DNA of 64,000 nt from Candidatus Gastranaerophilales bacterium (GTDB taxonomy: Bacteria; Cyanobacteriota; Vampirovibrionia; Gastranaerophilales; Gastranaerophilaceae), in assembly GCA_944324445.1 (NCBI GenBank), contig CALUWL010000004.1, positions 1 to 64,000 of the forward strand, read 5' to 3'. The position numbers and the translations under genes are program-made. The notes under the pieces were generated by a model. The model did not search any database. It was not told the DNA's origin and saw only the letters and a program-made list of their open reading frames with translations. Below are positions 35,979-45,245 of this stretch, piece after piece; position 1 is the stretch's first letter; the number at the start of each line of letters is the position of its first letter.

Positions 35979-36194
35979 TTATTTTAATCTGTATGTTATT
36001 CTACCTCTGCTTAGATCATAAGGTGTCATTTCGACTTTAACCTTATCTCCGGGCAATATACGGATGAAATTTTTTCTTATTTTTCCAGAAATATGAGCCA
36101 AAATTTCATGTCCGTTTTCAAGCTCAACTCTAAACATTGCATTCGGCAATGATTCAAGTATTGTTCCTTCTAGTTCAATTACGTCTTTTGACAT
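35979..36194 (-). CDS. infA: Translation initiation factor IF-1
   Basis: A 71-residue OB-fold protein that occupies the A site during initiation. [18 protein letters not shown] and the ending [18 protein letters not shown] are typical. ATG at 36194 was chosen: AAGGA lies 6-10 bases upstream and the length matches the family, while an in-frame start at 36230 adds 12 residues unlike IF-1. It is the first gene of this operon. secY and adk, which usually precede it, are not here. Confidence 0.97.
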   Translation of the reverse strand: MSKDVIELEGTILESLPNAMFRVELENGHEILAHISGKIRKNFIRILPGDKVKVEMTPYDLSRGRITYRLK

Positions 36195-36517
36195 ATTTTT
36201 CCTTATTTTTAATTCAGTATACTCAATCATACATGTTGAATTTTTCTTTGCAAGTTAAATTAACCGAAAAATCCTTAAATTTAGGTGATTTTAGTACAAT
36301 ATTTAAAATAATTTTTTTAAATATACAACACAATAAGTTAATTCAATATTCTATAAAGTTAATATTTTCGGGAATTTATAGCCCTTTTGTTAACATTTGT
36401 TAATTTTTTAAAAAAATCTAAATTTAAAAAAATAAATTTACATAATTTATCTTATACTTAACTCGAATGTATAAATTTATTATTTTATTTATAATATTTC
36501 TAAAAAAGAGGGGTTTT

Positions 36518-37498
36518 ATGATTACATTAAAAAATATAAAAGATTTTCTTGAATTAACAAGGGCTTATGCACTTGGAGTTACTTTTGCATCATTGTTTCC
36601 AATTGTCGCATTTGCTCACTACAGCGAAAATTTCAATTTATTAAATCTTTTATTATTAACAATAGCTCTTTGCTGCGTGCATCTGGGTGCAAATCTTTTT
36701 GATGATTATATTGACGTTAAAAGAAAAATCAATCAAGGAATTTCACTTGAAAACATTAACTTTAATTCTTTTATTCCTAAAGCAAAATTAATTTTAGACG
36801 GCACTTTTTCATTTAAAAAAATAAGTATAATATTAATTGCATTATTTATGCTTGCAATTACAATCGGTGCCTATTTTGCATTTGTGTCAGGCTGGCAGGT
36901 ACTTTTGTTTGCAGCTATAGGCGGAATATTAACAATATTTTATCCATATTCATCAAGATATTATTGTGCTGAAATTATAATAGGATTAATATACGGACCA
37001 TTGATGATTATGGGCGGCTTTTTTGCTCTCACCGGAGAATTTAATTCAAATTTATTTTTACTTTCTTGGGCAATATTTTTTGCTGTTCTTATTCTGCTTC
37101 ACACTCACAGTATAATGGATTGGGAATTTGATGAAAAAGACGGCAAAAAAACATTATGTCTGCTTTCAAAAACAAAAATAAATGCAATAAAAGTATTAAA
37201 AGGCATGATTTTTGCTTCATATTTTATTGTATTATTCGGAGTCTTGAACTCAAATTTAAATCCTCACACGCTATATGTCTTTTTAACTTTACCAATTGCA
37301 ACAAAGTTGCAAGAATCAATAAATGATTATATAAATATTAATGATGTTAAATTCACTCCAAGATGGTATTATGGTTTCTTTGAAAATTGGAAAGAAATAG
37401 AAGATAAGAACATAGCCTTCTTTATGTATAGATTTTATCTTGCGAGAAATTTTTCATTCTTTTTTGCTCTTTTTGCAGCAATCGGAACAGTAGTATAA
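36518..37498 (+). CDS. UbiA-family prenyltransferase
   Basis: A 326-residue membrane protein with about nine helices. The first Asp motif is NLFDDYIDVKRK (about 70-81) and the second is DWEFDEKDGKK (about 206-216). These bind Mg2+ and the prenyl diphosphate. TRAYALGVTF at the N-terminus is typical of the family. MenA (menaquinone) is a likely role, but UbiA members also make other prenylated lipids, so no symbol is given. ATG at 36518 has AAGAGGGG 7 bases upstream; an in-frame ATG at 36467 lacks such a site. The next gene follows after 15 bases. Confidence 0.9.
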   Translation: MITLKNIKDFLELTRAYALGVTFASLFPIVAFAHYSENFNLLNLLLLTIALCCVHLGANLFDDYIDVKRKINQGISLENINFNSFIPKAKLILDGTFSFKKISIILIALFMLAITIGAYFAFVSGWQVLLFAAIGGILTIFYPYSSRYYCAEIIIGLIYGPLMIMGGFFALTGEFNSNLFLLSWAIFFAVLILLHTHSIMDWEFDEKDGKKTLCLLSKTKINAIKVLKGMIFASYFIVLFGVLNSNLNPHTLYVFLTLPIATKLQESINDYININDVKFTPRWYYGFFENWKEIEDKNIAFFMYRFYLARNFSFFFALFAAIGTVV

Positions 37499-37513
37499 TT
37501 TGAGAAAATATGT

Positions 37514-38059
37514 ATGAAAAAGATAATATTATTTATAGTTTGCTTATATTTAGGGGGAATTATTATGTCTAGTGCATTAGATAAAGTAGATGTTTTTACG
37601 GTTGTAAGCAATAATTTTAAAAACAATGATTTTCTTCCAAATGAACAAGTCTATAAAGGCTACGGCTGTGAAGGCGGAAATATCGCACCTGAACTATCTT
37701 GGGCAAATGCACCCGCTAACACTAAAAGTTTTGCAATTATCTGTCATGACCCGGATGCACCAAGAGAAAACGGCTGGTATCATTGGCTTGTTGTAAATAT
37801 ACCTGCAAACATTACATCATATAAAAAGTCTCTACCTAAAGGTGCGCTTGAAACAATCACCGATTTTAATTCTTTAGGCTACGGCGGCGCTTGTCCCCCT
37901 GTAGGACATGGTATTCATCACTATAATTTTACAGTGTATGCTCTAGATGTTGAAAAACTTGACGTTGAAAAGAACACAAAACCAACAGAAGTTGAAAAGA
38001 AAGTTCTTGCTCACTCAATTGCTAAATCAACAATTACAGCACTTTATGAAAGAAAGTAA
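37514..38059 (+). CDS. PEBP/YbhB-YbcL family protein with signal peptide
   Basis: A 181-residue protein. A hydrophobic N-terminus (IILFIVCLYLGGIIM) suggests export. The phosphatidylethanolamine-binding fold is shown by GGNIAPELSWANAPANTKSFAIICHDPDAP, quoted in two parts (GGNIAPELSW; ICHDPDAP), and by WYHWLVVNIP and GHGIHHYNFTVYAL. The conserved DPDAP and GxHHY line the anion pocket. Bacterial members have no settled function. It follows the UbiA-type gene after 15 bases. Its 3' end overlaps a convergent small gene by 16 bases. An internal ATG at residue 18 could give a cytosolic form. Confidence 0.9.
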   Translation: MKKIILFIVCLYLGGIIMSSALDKVDVFTVVSNNFKNNDFLPNEQVYKGYGCEGGNIAPELSWANAPANTKSFAIICHDPDAPRENGWYHWLVVNIPANITSYKKSLPKGALETITDFNSLGYGGACPPVGHGIHHYNFTVYALDVEKLDVEKNTKPTEVEKKVLAHSIAKSTITALYERK

Positions 38060-38304
38060 TCACAAATAAGCTTTTCTTTTTTCTTAAAAGGATTAATGCA
38101 AATCGCCTCTTTTATTCTTTGAGAAAAAGACGGCTTGTAACAAAGCTTTTTGTATCTGTCAATAAGAATAGCCTTTTGTACGATAATCTTATTGTATTCT
38201 TTTGATTTTTCATCATCAAATTCTATATCAGGGGCTAATTCTTTTAATTTTTTTTTGCATTTTAAGATTTCTGCTTCAAGTGATTTTTGATTACTTTTAC
38301 TCAT
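38044..38304 (-). CDS. Small helical protein of unknown function
   Basis: An 86-residue Lys-rich protein, predicted helical at about 5-50 (LEAEILKCKKKLKELAPD), with three Cys residues. I do not recognise it. It overlaps the end of the convergent PEBP gene by 16 bases. AGAGAAAAG lies before the ATG, a weak site. It could be a real small gene or a chance reading frame; its composition resembles nearby genes. Confidence 0.5.
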   Translation of the reverse strand: MSKSNQKSLEAEILKCKKKLKELAPDIEFDDEKSKEYNKIIVQKAILIDRYKKLCYKPSFSQRIKEAICINPFKKKEKLICDYFLS

Positions 38305-38479
38305 GTCTTTTCTCTATAAACTATGGGGACGTAATAATCAAGGGGATTTCCCTTTGCTTTTTTATAATACAACATTTAAAAAATTAAAACTCATCCATAA
38401 AATGGAAAATATTTTAACAAAACATATATTCACTCAAATATAGTATTTTTACAAACAAAAAAAGAATTAAAATACTTAT

Positions 38480-40684
38480 ATGAAAAAGCTTGTTTATGCA
38501 TATTTACATACCCATTGGGATAGAGAATGGTATCGAGACAAAGAAGACTTTAATTTAAGATTTTTGGATGTTTTCGATATCGTATTAGATGAATTAAAAA
38601 AAGAAAACGCTCCGTTTTTTTACTTAGATGGACAAGTTATAGCACTTTTGGATTATTTGAAATTCAGAAAAGAACGCTTACAGGAAGTTTTATATTTTAT
38701 TAAAAACAAAAAACTTGCAATAGGTCCATATTTTGTAAGTGCAGACAGCTACTTAATTAATTTTTGCTCTATGTTAAAAAATTTAGACATCGGAATGAAA
38801 ATTTCCTCAGAATTTTTTCAAAAAGATTTTATAGGCTATATGTCAGATATTTTTGGAGTTTCAAATTCGGCTTTTTTAGCACTTAAAGAAAAAAATATTG
38901 ATAAAGCTTTAATTTGGAGAGGAGTTAACCCTAAAAGCATAAAAAACAATTGTAATTTTATAAAAAATGATATAAAAACAACTTGGCTTGTTCAAGGTTA
39001 TTTTAACGACTTTTTGCACAATGGAAATATAGAAGGATTAGAAAAATATCTGGATAAAATAGCTAAATATTCAAATTCGCCCCTTTTGCTTCCAATAGGC
39101 GCCGATCATTTAGGAATGCTAAAAAATGCTAACGAAACAATTAAAGAAATAAATAAAAAATTAAAAAATTATATGATAATTCTATCAAGTCCTCTTGAAT
39201 ATTTTTCAAATTCAAAATTCGAAAACAAAAATGCACCTGATGAATTTTTGGATAATTCGGATACATACATTTTAAACGGAGTATATAGCGCAAGAATATA
39301 CCAAAAAATAAAGAATGCAAATATACAAAACAATCTTTCAAAAATAATTGAACCTTTGAATTTTTATACTGAACAAAAATATGATAAAAATATTGAAAAT
39401 ATCTATAAAACTTTGTTGAAAAATTATGCCCATGACGGAATCTACGGCTGTTCAATTGACTCTGTTCACAGAGCAATCGATGCAAGATTTGAAAAAACTG
39501 AAAATGCGATTTCTGCAATTTTAAAAAATCTTATCGGTGATTTTAAGAAAAAAAACAATATCAATGGAAAAACAAAAGATAAAATCGGTTTGTTCAACCT
39601 TTCAAATAAAAATAACATTAAAACTATTGAAATAACATCACCATATAGAATTGCAAACACTCAGCTAATATCCAAAAAAAGAGGTTTTTGCGACGATTTA
39701 TTATATGATATATATAAAATCCCCGTAACAGAAGATATAACAACGATTTATACTCAAATTGCAGAAATTTCAAATAATGAAAAATATTCATTTAACACAG
39801 TAAAAATTAAAAAACCTGAAAAATTAGTTACAATAACTCCAAAATCCATAGAAAACAAAAAAATTAAACTTGAAATTAAAAACAATAAAATTTTTATAAC
39901 GGATTTTAAGCAAACTTTTGAACTTAAATTAACCGATATTAAAGATGAAGGCGACAGCTATAATTTTGCACCAAAAGGAAAATATCAAAAACTTGAAATT
40001 TTAAAAACCAAAGTAAAATATGATGGCATAATTAGATGCACTCTAACATTGTATTTTAAAGACATTGAACTTGATGTTATATTAGATAATCACTATGAAT
40101 ATTTAAAATTCAAAACAAAAATAAAAAACAAAAAGAAAAATCATAAATTGCAGTTAGTACTTGTTTTAGATGATAACATTTCAAAAACAATATCAGATGA
40201 TGCGTACGGAATTATAAAAAGAAATATTGATTTTAACTACAATATTCAAAAATATATGCCCGCAAAAAGACCGTTTGAACTTAAAAATAACATTTTTCCT
40301 ATGCAAAATTTTGTCAATGCAAATAATGTAACTGTTATGACTAAAGGATTAAATGAATACGAAATATACAAAAACGAGCTTAGGATATGCTTATTAAGGG
40401 CAATAGATACAATATCAAATCCCAAAAATAAAGTTAGAGCAATCCCCGCAGGGCCGGATTTGAAATGCCCCGAAGCTCAATGTATGGGATTAATTGAGGC
40501 AGAATTCGCGCTAATATTTGGCAATTATAAAAAAGCATATAAAACATTAGATGAATTTTACAAAAATTATGTTACAGTTGAAGGAAATTACAAAGAAAAT
40601 ATAAACTTTAAATTAGATGAAATACCTGAAAACACTTTTATATACGGAATAAATGAAGGTAGAAAAATTATTTATAAATTTTAA
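38480..40684 (+). CDS. GH38-type alpha-mannosidase-like protein
   Basis: A 734-residue protein. HTHWDREWYR (residues 10-19) supplies the zinc ligands H10/H12/D14 region, and MSDIFGVSNSAFL (about 121) contains D123 at the expected nucleophile position of GH38 enzymes. HDGIYGCSIDSVHRAID (about 315-331) is another conserved block. The C-terminal half is a beta-rich region without clear motifs. The family cleaves alpha-mannosides and related sugars. No signal peptide is visible, so it is probably cytoplasmic. It is shorter than most GH38 proteins (about 850-1000 residues). The 175-base gap before it holds no gene. Confidence 0.88.
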   Translation: MKKLVYAYLHTHWDREWYRDKEDFNLRFLDVFDIVLDELKKENAPFFYLDGQVIALLDYLKFRKERLQEVLYFIKNKKLAIGPYFVSADSYLINFCSMLKNLDIGMKISSEFFQKDFIGYMSDIFGVSNSAFLALKEKNIDKALIWRGVNPKSIKNNCNFIKNDIKTTWLVQGYFNDFLHNGNIEGLEKYLDKIAKYSNSPLLLPIGADHLGMLKNANETIKEINKKLKNYMIILSSPLEYFSNSKFENKNAPDEFLDNSDTYILNGVYSARIYQKIKNANIQNNLSKIIEPLNFYTEQKYDKNIENIYKTLLKNYAHDGIYGCSIDSVHRAIDARFEKTENAISAILKNLIGDFKKKNNINGKTKDKIGLFNLSNKNNIKTIEITSPYRIANTQLISKKRGFCDDLLYDIYKIPVTEDITTIYTQIAEISNNEKYSFNTVKIKKPEKLVTITPKSIENKKIKLEIKNNKIFITDFKQTFELKLTDIKDEGDSYNFAPKGKYQKLEILKTKVKYDGIIRCTLTLYFKDIELDVILDNHYEYLKFKTKIKNKKKNHKLQLVLVLDDNISKTISDDAYGIIKRNIDFNYNIQKYMPAKRPFELKNNIFPMQNFVNANNVTVMTKGLNEYEIYKNELRICLLRAIDTISNPKNKVRAIPAGPDLKCPEAQCMGLIEAEFALIFGNYKKAYKTLDEFYKNYVTVEGNYKENINFKLDEIPENTFIYGINEGRKIIYKF

Positions 40685-40753
40685 TGATATAAAAACAATT
40701 TTTCAGGGAATAACAATACAAGAAACTATGCAGGTAAAGAAGTGGAGTAATTT

Positions 40754-41590
40754 ATGCTAGAAACAAAAGAAGCTGTAGAAATTTTCGAAAAATACGGCAT
40801 AAAAACCCATGTTGACAATAACAACATGATAATTATTTCTCATTATTCTCAACCTAAAGAAAAAACTTTCAGTGAGCTTGGAATAAATGAAGATGAATTA
40901 ATTGAACGAGTAATTGCTTGTGAAGGCAAATTTGACACAAGAAAATCAACTCTTACAACCTTTCCTTTGATTGCTTGCAAGGAAATAAGGCTTGATAGCA
41001 ACACTAAAATTTCAGAAATGCCGAATCTAAAAGCAGTAGGTATCTTATTAGCAAATGAACACTTAAAAAAACTTCCTAAATTGAAATCAGCAGGTTCAAT
41101 CGCACTTGAAAACTCGATAATAAAATCTTTACCAAAATTAAAAGAAGTTGCAATATTAACTGCTCAAAATAGCGCCCTAAAAGAACTTCCGGCTCTTGAA
41201 AGAGTTGGAAAAATGTGTATAGTTGATTGTCCGATTGAAGATTTAAAAAATCTCGAATATGCTCAGGAATTGTTTATATGTTCAACTGACGAAAACAATA
41301 AGATTGATATTTCTCAATTAAACAAACTTGAAGAAGTTGAAAATTTATTTGTAGTAAATTCAACATTAAAAGCGCTTCCTAAACTAAAAAAAGCTAAAAA
41401 AATCGCTTTGTATAATTGCGAAATTAAAAGTGTTAAATCATCAATTAATGCTGAAGTTGAAATAAAAACAGAAATATCTGATGAACAACTAAGCGAAAAA
41501 TTTGATAAATTCAGCGATTGGTATAATTCCGAAATTTTCCAAAATTCAATGGACTTAATAGGAAATATTGTAAATCAAATAAAAAGCTAG
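40754..41590 (+). CDS. Leucine-rich-like repeat protein
   Basis: A 278-residue protein. After ~50 residues it has the module ELGINEDELIERVIACEGKFD, quoted here only by its ends (ELGINED; EGKFD), also found in two copies in the 653-residue protein at 57831. Six to seven short units of about 20 residues follow, each with Leu-Pro-x-Leu-Lys (EMPNLKAV; KLPKLKSA; SLPKLKEV; ELPALERV; ALPKLKKA). This looks like a leucine-rich-repeat solenoid for protein binding. There is no signal peptide. GTGGAG precedes the ATG. A strong terminator follows. Confidence 0.85.
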   Translation: MLETKEAVEIFEKYGIKTHVDNNNMIIISHYSQPKEKTFSELGINEDELIERVIACEGKFDTRKSTLTTFPLIACKEIRLDSNTKISEMPNLKAVGILLANEHLKKLPKLKSAGSIALENSIIKSLPKLKEVAILTAQNSALKELPALERVGKMCIVDCPIEDLKNLEYAQELFICSTDENNKIDISQLNKLEEVENLFVVNSTLKALPKLKKAKKIALYNCEIKSVKSSINAEVEIKTEISDEQLSEKFDKFSDWYNSEIFQNSMDLIGNIVNQIKS

Positions 41591-41591
41591 A

Positions 41592-41625
41592 TTTTAAACC
41601 CCTCAAAAATGAGGGGTTTAAAATT
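41592..41625 (+). terminator. Terminator
   Basis: Arms TTTTAAACCCCTC (41592-41604) and GAGGGGTTTAAAA (41611-41623) with loop AAAAAT. It starts 2 bases after the stop of the repeat protein gene. Confidence 0.9.
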
Positions 41626-41719
41626 ATTAAGAAATATTAAAAAAGTATATACTTTTGAAATACTCATCTTAAAAATGTTTTTATAAATATGTAAGTAATT
41701 TTAAATACAAGGTTTAAAG

Positions 41720-42106
41720 ATGAGTCAAGTTCAAAATATAACTAAATATGATGAAACAAGTATTCAATCAAATGAATCAAACAGATTTTCAACTTGCGAA
41801 GAAATAGTTGAACAACTTGTTGAACAAGGGCTTCCAAAAACCTTTTCACCTGTTAATTTTATAAATAAAATCGCAAAAGCGTATAATATAAATTCTCAAG
41901 AAGCAAGAACCTGTTTAAAACTTGCCATAAAACAACTTGAAGCTTCAAAAAGCGATGAAAATTATCAAAAAGAAGAAAAGTTATACGGACAATCCGGATA
42001 TTTCTATCCAAGCGGATATACAACTGAAATATCAGGAAAAAAAGACGGTATGGATAGTTTATCTTCATTAGGAAATTACAATAAATTGATGTTTGGATTA
42101 CGCTAA
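41720..42106 (+). CDS. Small protein of unknown function
   Basis: A 128-residue protein. The first ~25 residues are Ser/Gln/Asn-rich. A helical region follows (about 25-80; CEEIVEQLVEQGLPKTFSP; EARTCLKLAIKQLEAS), and the last ~45 residues are Gly/Tyr/Ser-rich. No known domain, signal peptide or membrane helix is visible. AAGG lies 7 bases before the ATG. The last codons form the left arm of the terminator hairpin that ends the gene. Confidence 0.78.
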   Translation: MSQVQNITKYDETSIQSNESNRFSTCEEIVEQLVEQGLPKTFSPVNFINKIAKAYNINSQEARTCLKLAIKQLEASKSDENYQKEEKLYGQSGYFYPSGYTTEISGKKDGMDSLSSLGNYNKLMFGLR

Positions 42107-42120
42107 TCAAACATCAATTT
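42083..42120 (+). terminator. Terminator overlapping the 3' end of the coding region
   Basis: Arms AAATTGATGTTTG (42083-42095) and CAAACATCAATTT (42108-42120). Pairing continues inward with GATTA/TAATC around one bulged G. The stop codon of the gene lies in the loop and right side, so the last eight codons are part of the stem. Confidence 0.8.
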
Positions 42121-42202
42121 ATCTTATTCCATTGGGCAATATTTATTTTTTTTATGTTTTTTGGTATATTGAAAGGGTAAAAGTTGTGTTGTAGGTTTAA
42201 AA

Positions 42203-43906
42203 ATGAAAATTAATCCGGTTAGTTTGAATTGCACAAATTACAGCAATTTTAAAAATACAAAAAAAACTATTGCTTTTTTAGGCAGCATAAGCAAAGATTC
42301 TTTTGAATCAGTTAATTCAGGTCAAGTAACAAAATTAAGAGGAGAACTTTCCGCAGAAGAAATAAAAGACATTTTAGATAAAATGACACCTGAAAACCTT
42401 ATTTCAAAAACCGGACAAAGAGAAGTCTATAAAATAAACGGAAAAATTGTTAAAACAACAGCAACCCCTGAAAGTAAAAATTTTGTTACGGCTGAAAATT
42501 TTGCACTTGAAAAACTTTTTGAAGACAATATAACAACAACAGCAAAACCATTAGGATTATTTGATATCAAAGGAGATAACCAATTTTACGAAGGCGTAAG
42601 ATATTTTCAAATTCAAGAACCGATAGATGCAAAATCAATAGGCACAAATCCCGAAAACTATTCAACGGAAATGTTCAAAAAGTATTTATCAGCTTTATTT
42701 GATTTAGACGAAAAAGGTTTTATCAACCATAATTTAACTCCTGAAAACATAGGAATTACACCAAATGGTGATATCAAAATATTTAATTTTGGTAATTTTA
42801 GCTTTATTAATGACTATGGTGAAACACTAAATACTTCTAAAGAAGAAAGAGCTTCAATCAGCAATTTTTTCAACAGCACAAAAAAACAAGCAAAAGATAG
42901 AATGTCATTAATTTTTACAAAAGCACGAGTACTTTTTGACAGTAATCAGGCAATTTTTCTTCAAAACCCCAAATTACCTTTAGCTTCAAATGTATCTGTT
43001 TTTGAAACGTCAGTTTTATACCCTTATTTAACAGATAAAAATACTCAAAATCCTCTTGAAACTTTTATAAGTTATCTAAAAACAAAAGGAGAGGTTTATT
43101 GCCCCAAAATGACTGCTTTTATCGAAAATTTTGAAAATATAAACTCTCAACATGCAAACCCCGAATATGCAAAAAAATTAAAATGCGATGCTCTTAATTA
43201 CCAAAAAATATTACAAAAATTACTTTCAAAAGAAGATACAGACATTATTCAAGCAGAAGCCGCAATGATTCAATTTAAAAAATCTGTAAAAGAAAACAAA
43301 AAACCTAACGGCGGTGAAGTTTTAACAGCATATAATCAATTAACCGAAATATTGAATAAACTTATTGCTTCTGAAGACGAATCAATTAAAAAATATGCAT
43401 CAATAAATCTTGAATATTCAAAAAAAACATATGGTAACTTAGGGATAAGTATTTTTACCCAAAAAGAACCGCTAAAAACCAATCTTGTTGAAATATTATT
43501 CCCAAAAGCAAAAGAAATTAGCGAAACTTTTGAACCGCAAAATATAGAAGAACAAATTAAAACTACAGCAAAAGAAACCGCTAAAATGCTTGAAGAATCA
43601 TTAGAAGACACTATAGAAACAATTAAACAAACAACAAAAAGCACTGTCGAAAATGTGCAAACAGCTAAAAATTCTGTGGTAAATGAAGGGGTTGCTCAGC
43701 TGAAAAAATCAAAAGCACCAATTGCAATTGCAGGGATAATTGCTTTTGGAGGTATAGCAGGGTTGTTAAAACTAATCAAAAAAAACAAATTTAAAAACCC
43801 AACCCCAAAACCAAATATAATAAAAAGCAGCCCAATAAACCTAACAAATAGAATTATTACAAACTATAATGCCAACAAAGATACTTTTAAAAGCTTTATT
43901 CATTAA
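42203..43906 (+). CDS. Pseudokinase-like membrane protein
   Basis: A 567-residue protein starting MKINPVSLN, followed by NFK at 15-17 (the recurring N-terminal signature). Residues ~60-215 look like a compact kinase fold: VYKINGKIVK (75-84) for the Lys strand, AENFALEKLF (97-106) for helix C, and FINHNLTPENIGI (173-185) for the catalytic loop. In that loop the HRD Asp is N177 and the usual Lys is T179. N182 is kept, and DFG reads NFG (195-197). So catalysis is doubtful. Residues ~220-500 are helical. One membrane helix lies near 508-528. Its role is unknown. It ends overlapping ispF by 11 bases. Confidence 0.85.
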   Translation: MKINPVSLNCTNYSNFKNTKKTIAFLGSISKDSFESVNSGQVTKLRGELSAEEIKDILDKMTPENLISKTGQREVYKINGKIVKTTATPESKNFVTAENFALEKLFEDNITTTAKPLGLFDIKGDNQFYEGVRYFQIQEPIDAKSIGTNPENYSTEMFKKYLSALFDLDEKGFINHNLTPENIGITPNGDIKIFNFGNFSFINDYGETLNTSKEERASISNFFNSTKKQAKDRMSLIFTKARVLFDSNQAIFLQNPKLPLASNVSVFETSVLYPYLTDKNTQNPLETFISYLKTKGEVYCPKMTAFIENFENINSQHANPEYAKKLKCDALNYQKILQKLLSKEDTDIIQAEAAMIQFKKSVKENKKPNGGEVLTAYNQLTEILNKLIASEDESIKKYASINLEYSKKTYGNLGISIFTQKEPLKTNLVEILFPKAKEISETFEPQNIEEQIKTTAKETAKMLEESLEDTIETIKQTTKSTVENVQTAKNSVVNEGVAQLKKSKAPIAIAGIIAFGGIAGLLKLIKKNKFKNPTPKPNIIKSSPINLTNRIITNYNANKDTFKSFIH

Positions 43907-44375
43907 TTAAATCAACCAAAACAATTGCCTGAGCTGAAATAGATTGCCCCTCTCCCATTGAATCTAGTTTCTCATTGGTTTTTGCTTTAATTGAAACTTG
44001 ATTTAACTCAAGATTCATAGTTTCAGCTAATTTTTTTCTCATATCATCTATATAGTTTGATAATTTTGGTTTCTGACAAATTATATTAGTATCAATGTTA
44101 ACTATCCTATAGCCTTCGTTTTTCAGTATTTTACAGGTTTCTTTTAATAGTTCAAGACTATCTGCGCCTTTATATTTTTCATTGGTATCCGGAAAATGAT
44201 AACCTATATCACGTTTAGCAATTGAACCTAAAATAGCATCAATTATAGCATGAGATAAAACATCGGCATCACTATGACCCAACAAACCCAATTCGTAAGG
44301 AATCTTAATTCCACCAAGTATCAAATCCCTATCTTGAACCAATTTATGAATATCGTAACCTAAACCTATTCTCAT
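43896..44375 (-). CDS. ispF: 2-C-methyl-D-erythritol 2,4-cyclodiphosphate synthase
   Basis: A 159-residue enzyme of the MEP isoprenoid pathway. GYDIHKL gives metal ligands D8 and H10; HSDADVLSHAI gives the third His. IGYHFPDT and KTNEKLDSMGEGQSI, quoted by short parts, match the family. It makes the cyclic precursor for isopentenyl diphosphate, the substrate of UppS and of the UbiA-type protein's prenyl donor. It overlaps the upstream HAD gene by 4 bases (ATGA). Confidence 0.97.
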   Translation of the reverse strand: MRIGLGYDIHKLVQDRDLILGGIKIPYELGLLGHSDADVLSHAIIDAILGSIAKRDIGYHFPDTNEKYKGADSLELLKETCKILKNEGYRIVNIDTNIICQKPKLSNYIDDMRKKLAETMNLELNQVSIKAKTNEKLDSMGEGQSISAQAIVLVDLINE

Positions 44376-45169
44376 AAAACAAATTCCTCAATATATCTGA
44401 CAAGCTCATTGCTATCAACACTTTTACAATGATATTGGGCAACTTTTTGAAGTTCTAAACTGTTATTTCCAACCGAAATTCTTATTCCGGCATTTTTTAA
44501 TAAGTCTATATCATTATCCTGATCGCCCGAAGCTAAAACCTCATCATCAGATAAATTCCAATATTTTTTAAGGAAATTTAAAGCATTTCCCTTAGAAGCA
44601 TTTTTATCGGTTATTTCAAGATAACAGCTCGAGCTTTGAACAATTGTTAAAATACCTTTATACTTTTCTTGAAGCTCTTTTTTAATTTTTTGCATTATAT
44701 CGTTATCTTCAATAACACCAAGAATTTTGGGTAAATCATTAATTTTTAATTTGTCAAAACTATCTATATATTTATAAGTTGTGCCTCTGCCATTACAGTA
44801 TTCGTGCATTATACGCTTATTATCGTCTTCTACATAAAGTGTATCGTCATTATATACGTGAGTGTGAATTTTGTTTTTTCTTAGATAATCAATTATTTCT
44901 AATGATATATTATTATCAATCGGTGCTTGCCAAAGAATTTTTTCTTTTGTTCTTACAACAGCGCCCTGATAACATACAACAGGAGTATCTAAATTAAAAT
45001 TTTTTGCTGCATATTGCGCTCCCATAAACATTCTGCCTGTTGCTATAACAAGTTTTACGCCTTTATTTTTAACTTTTTCTATAACAGAAACCATCTCATG
45101 CGTATATGTTCCGTCATAGTTCATTAAAGTACCATCAATATCACTTATCCAAAGTTTAATTTTTGTCAC
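44372..45169 (-). CDS. Cof-type HAD family phosphatase
   Basis: A 265-residue phosphatase. Motif I is WISDIDGTLMNYDG with nucleophile D10 and D12; motif II-like VIATGR; motif IV is ASGDQDNDIDLL. A type C2B cap lies between (about 80-190). The Cof/YidA class acts on sugar phosphates, flavin mononucleotide or pyridoxal phosphate; the substrate here is unknown. It overlaps ispF by 4 bases and so is co-translated, which does not by itself place it in isoprenoid synthesis. Confidence 0.92.
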   Translation of the reverse strand: MTKIKLWISDIDGTLMNYDGTYTHEMVSVIEKVKNKGVKLVIATGRMFMGAQYAAKNFNLDTPVVCYQGAVVRTKEKILWQAPIDNNISLEIIDYLRKNKIHTHVYNDDTLYVEDDNKRIMHEYCNGRGTTYKYIDSFDKLKINDLPKILGVIEDNDIMQKIKKELQEKYKGILTIVQSSSCYLEITDKNASKGNALNFLKKYWNLSDDEVLASGDQDNDIDLLKNAGIRISVGNNSLELQKVAQYHCKSVDSNELVRYIEEFVL

Positions 45170-45245
45170 AACATTACCTCAATTAAGTATTTTTATTATA
45201 CAATAAATATAAAGATGTAATTTTAAATAGGAGCTTACAAAAGTA

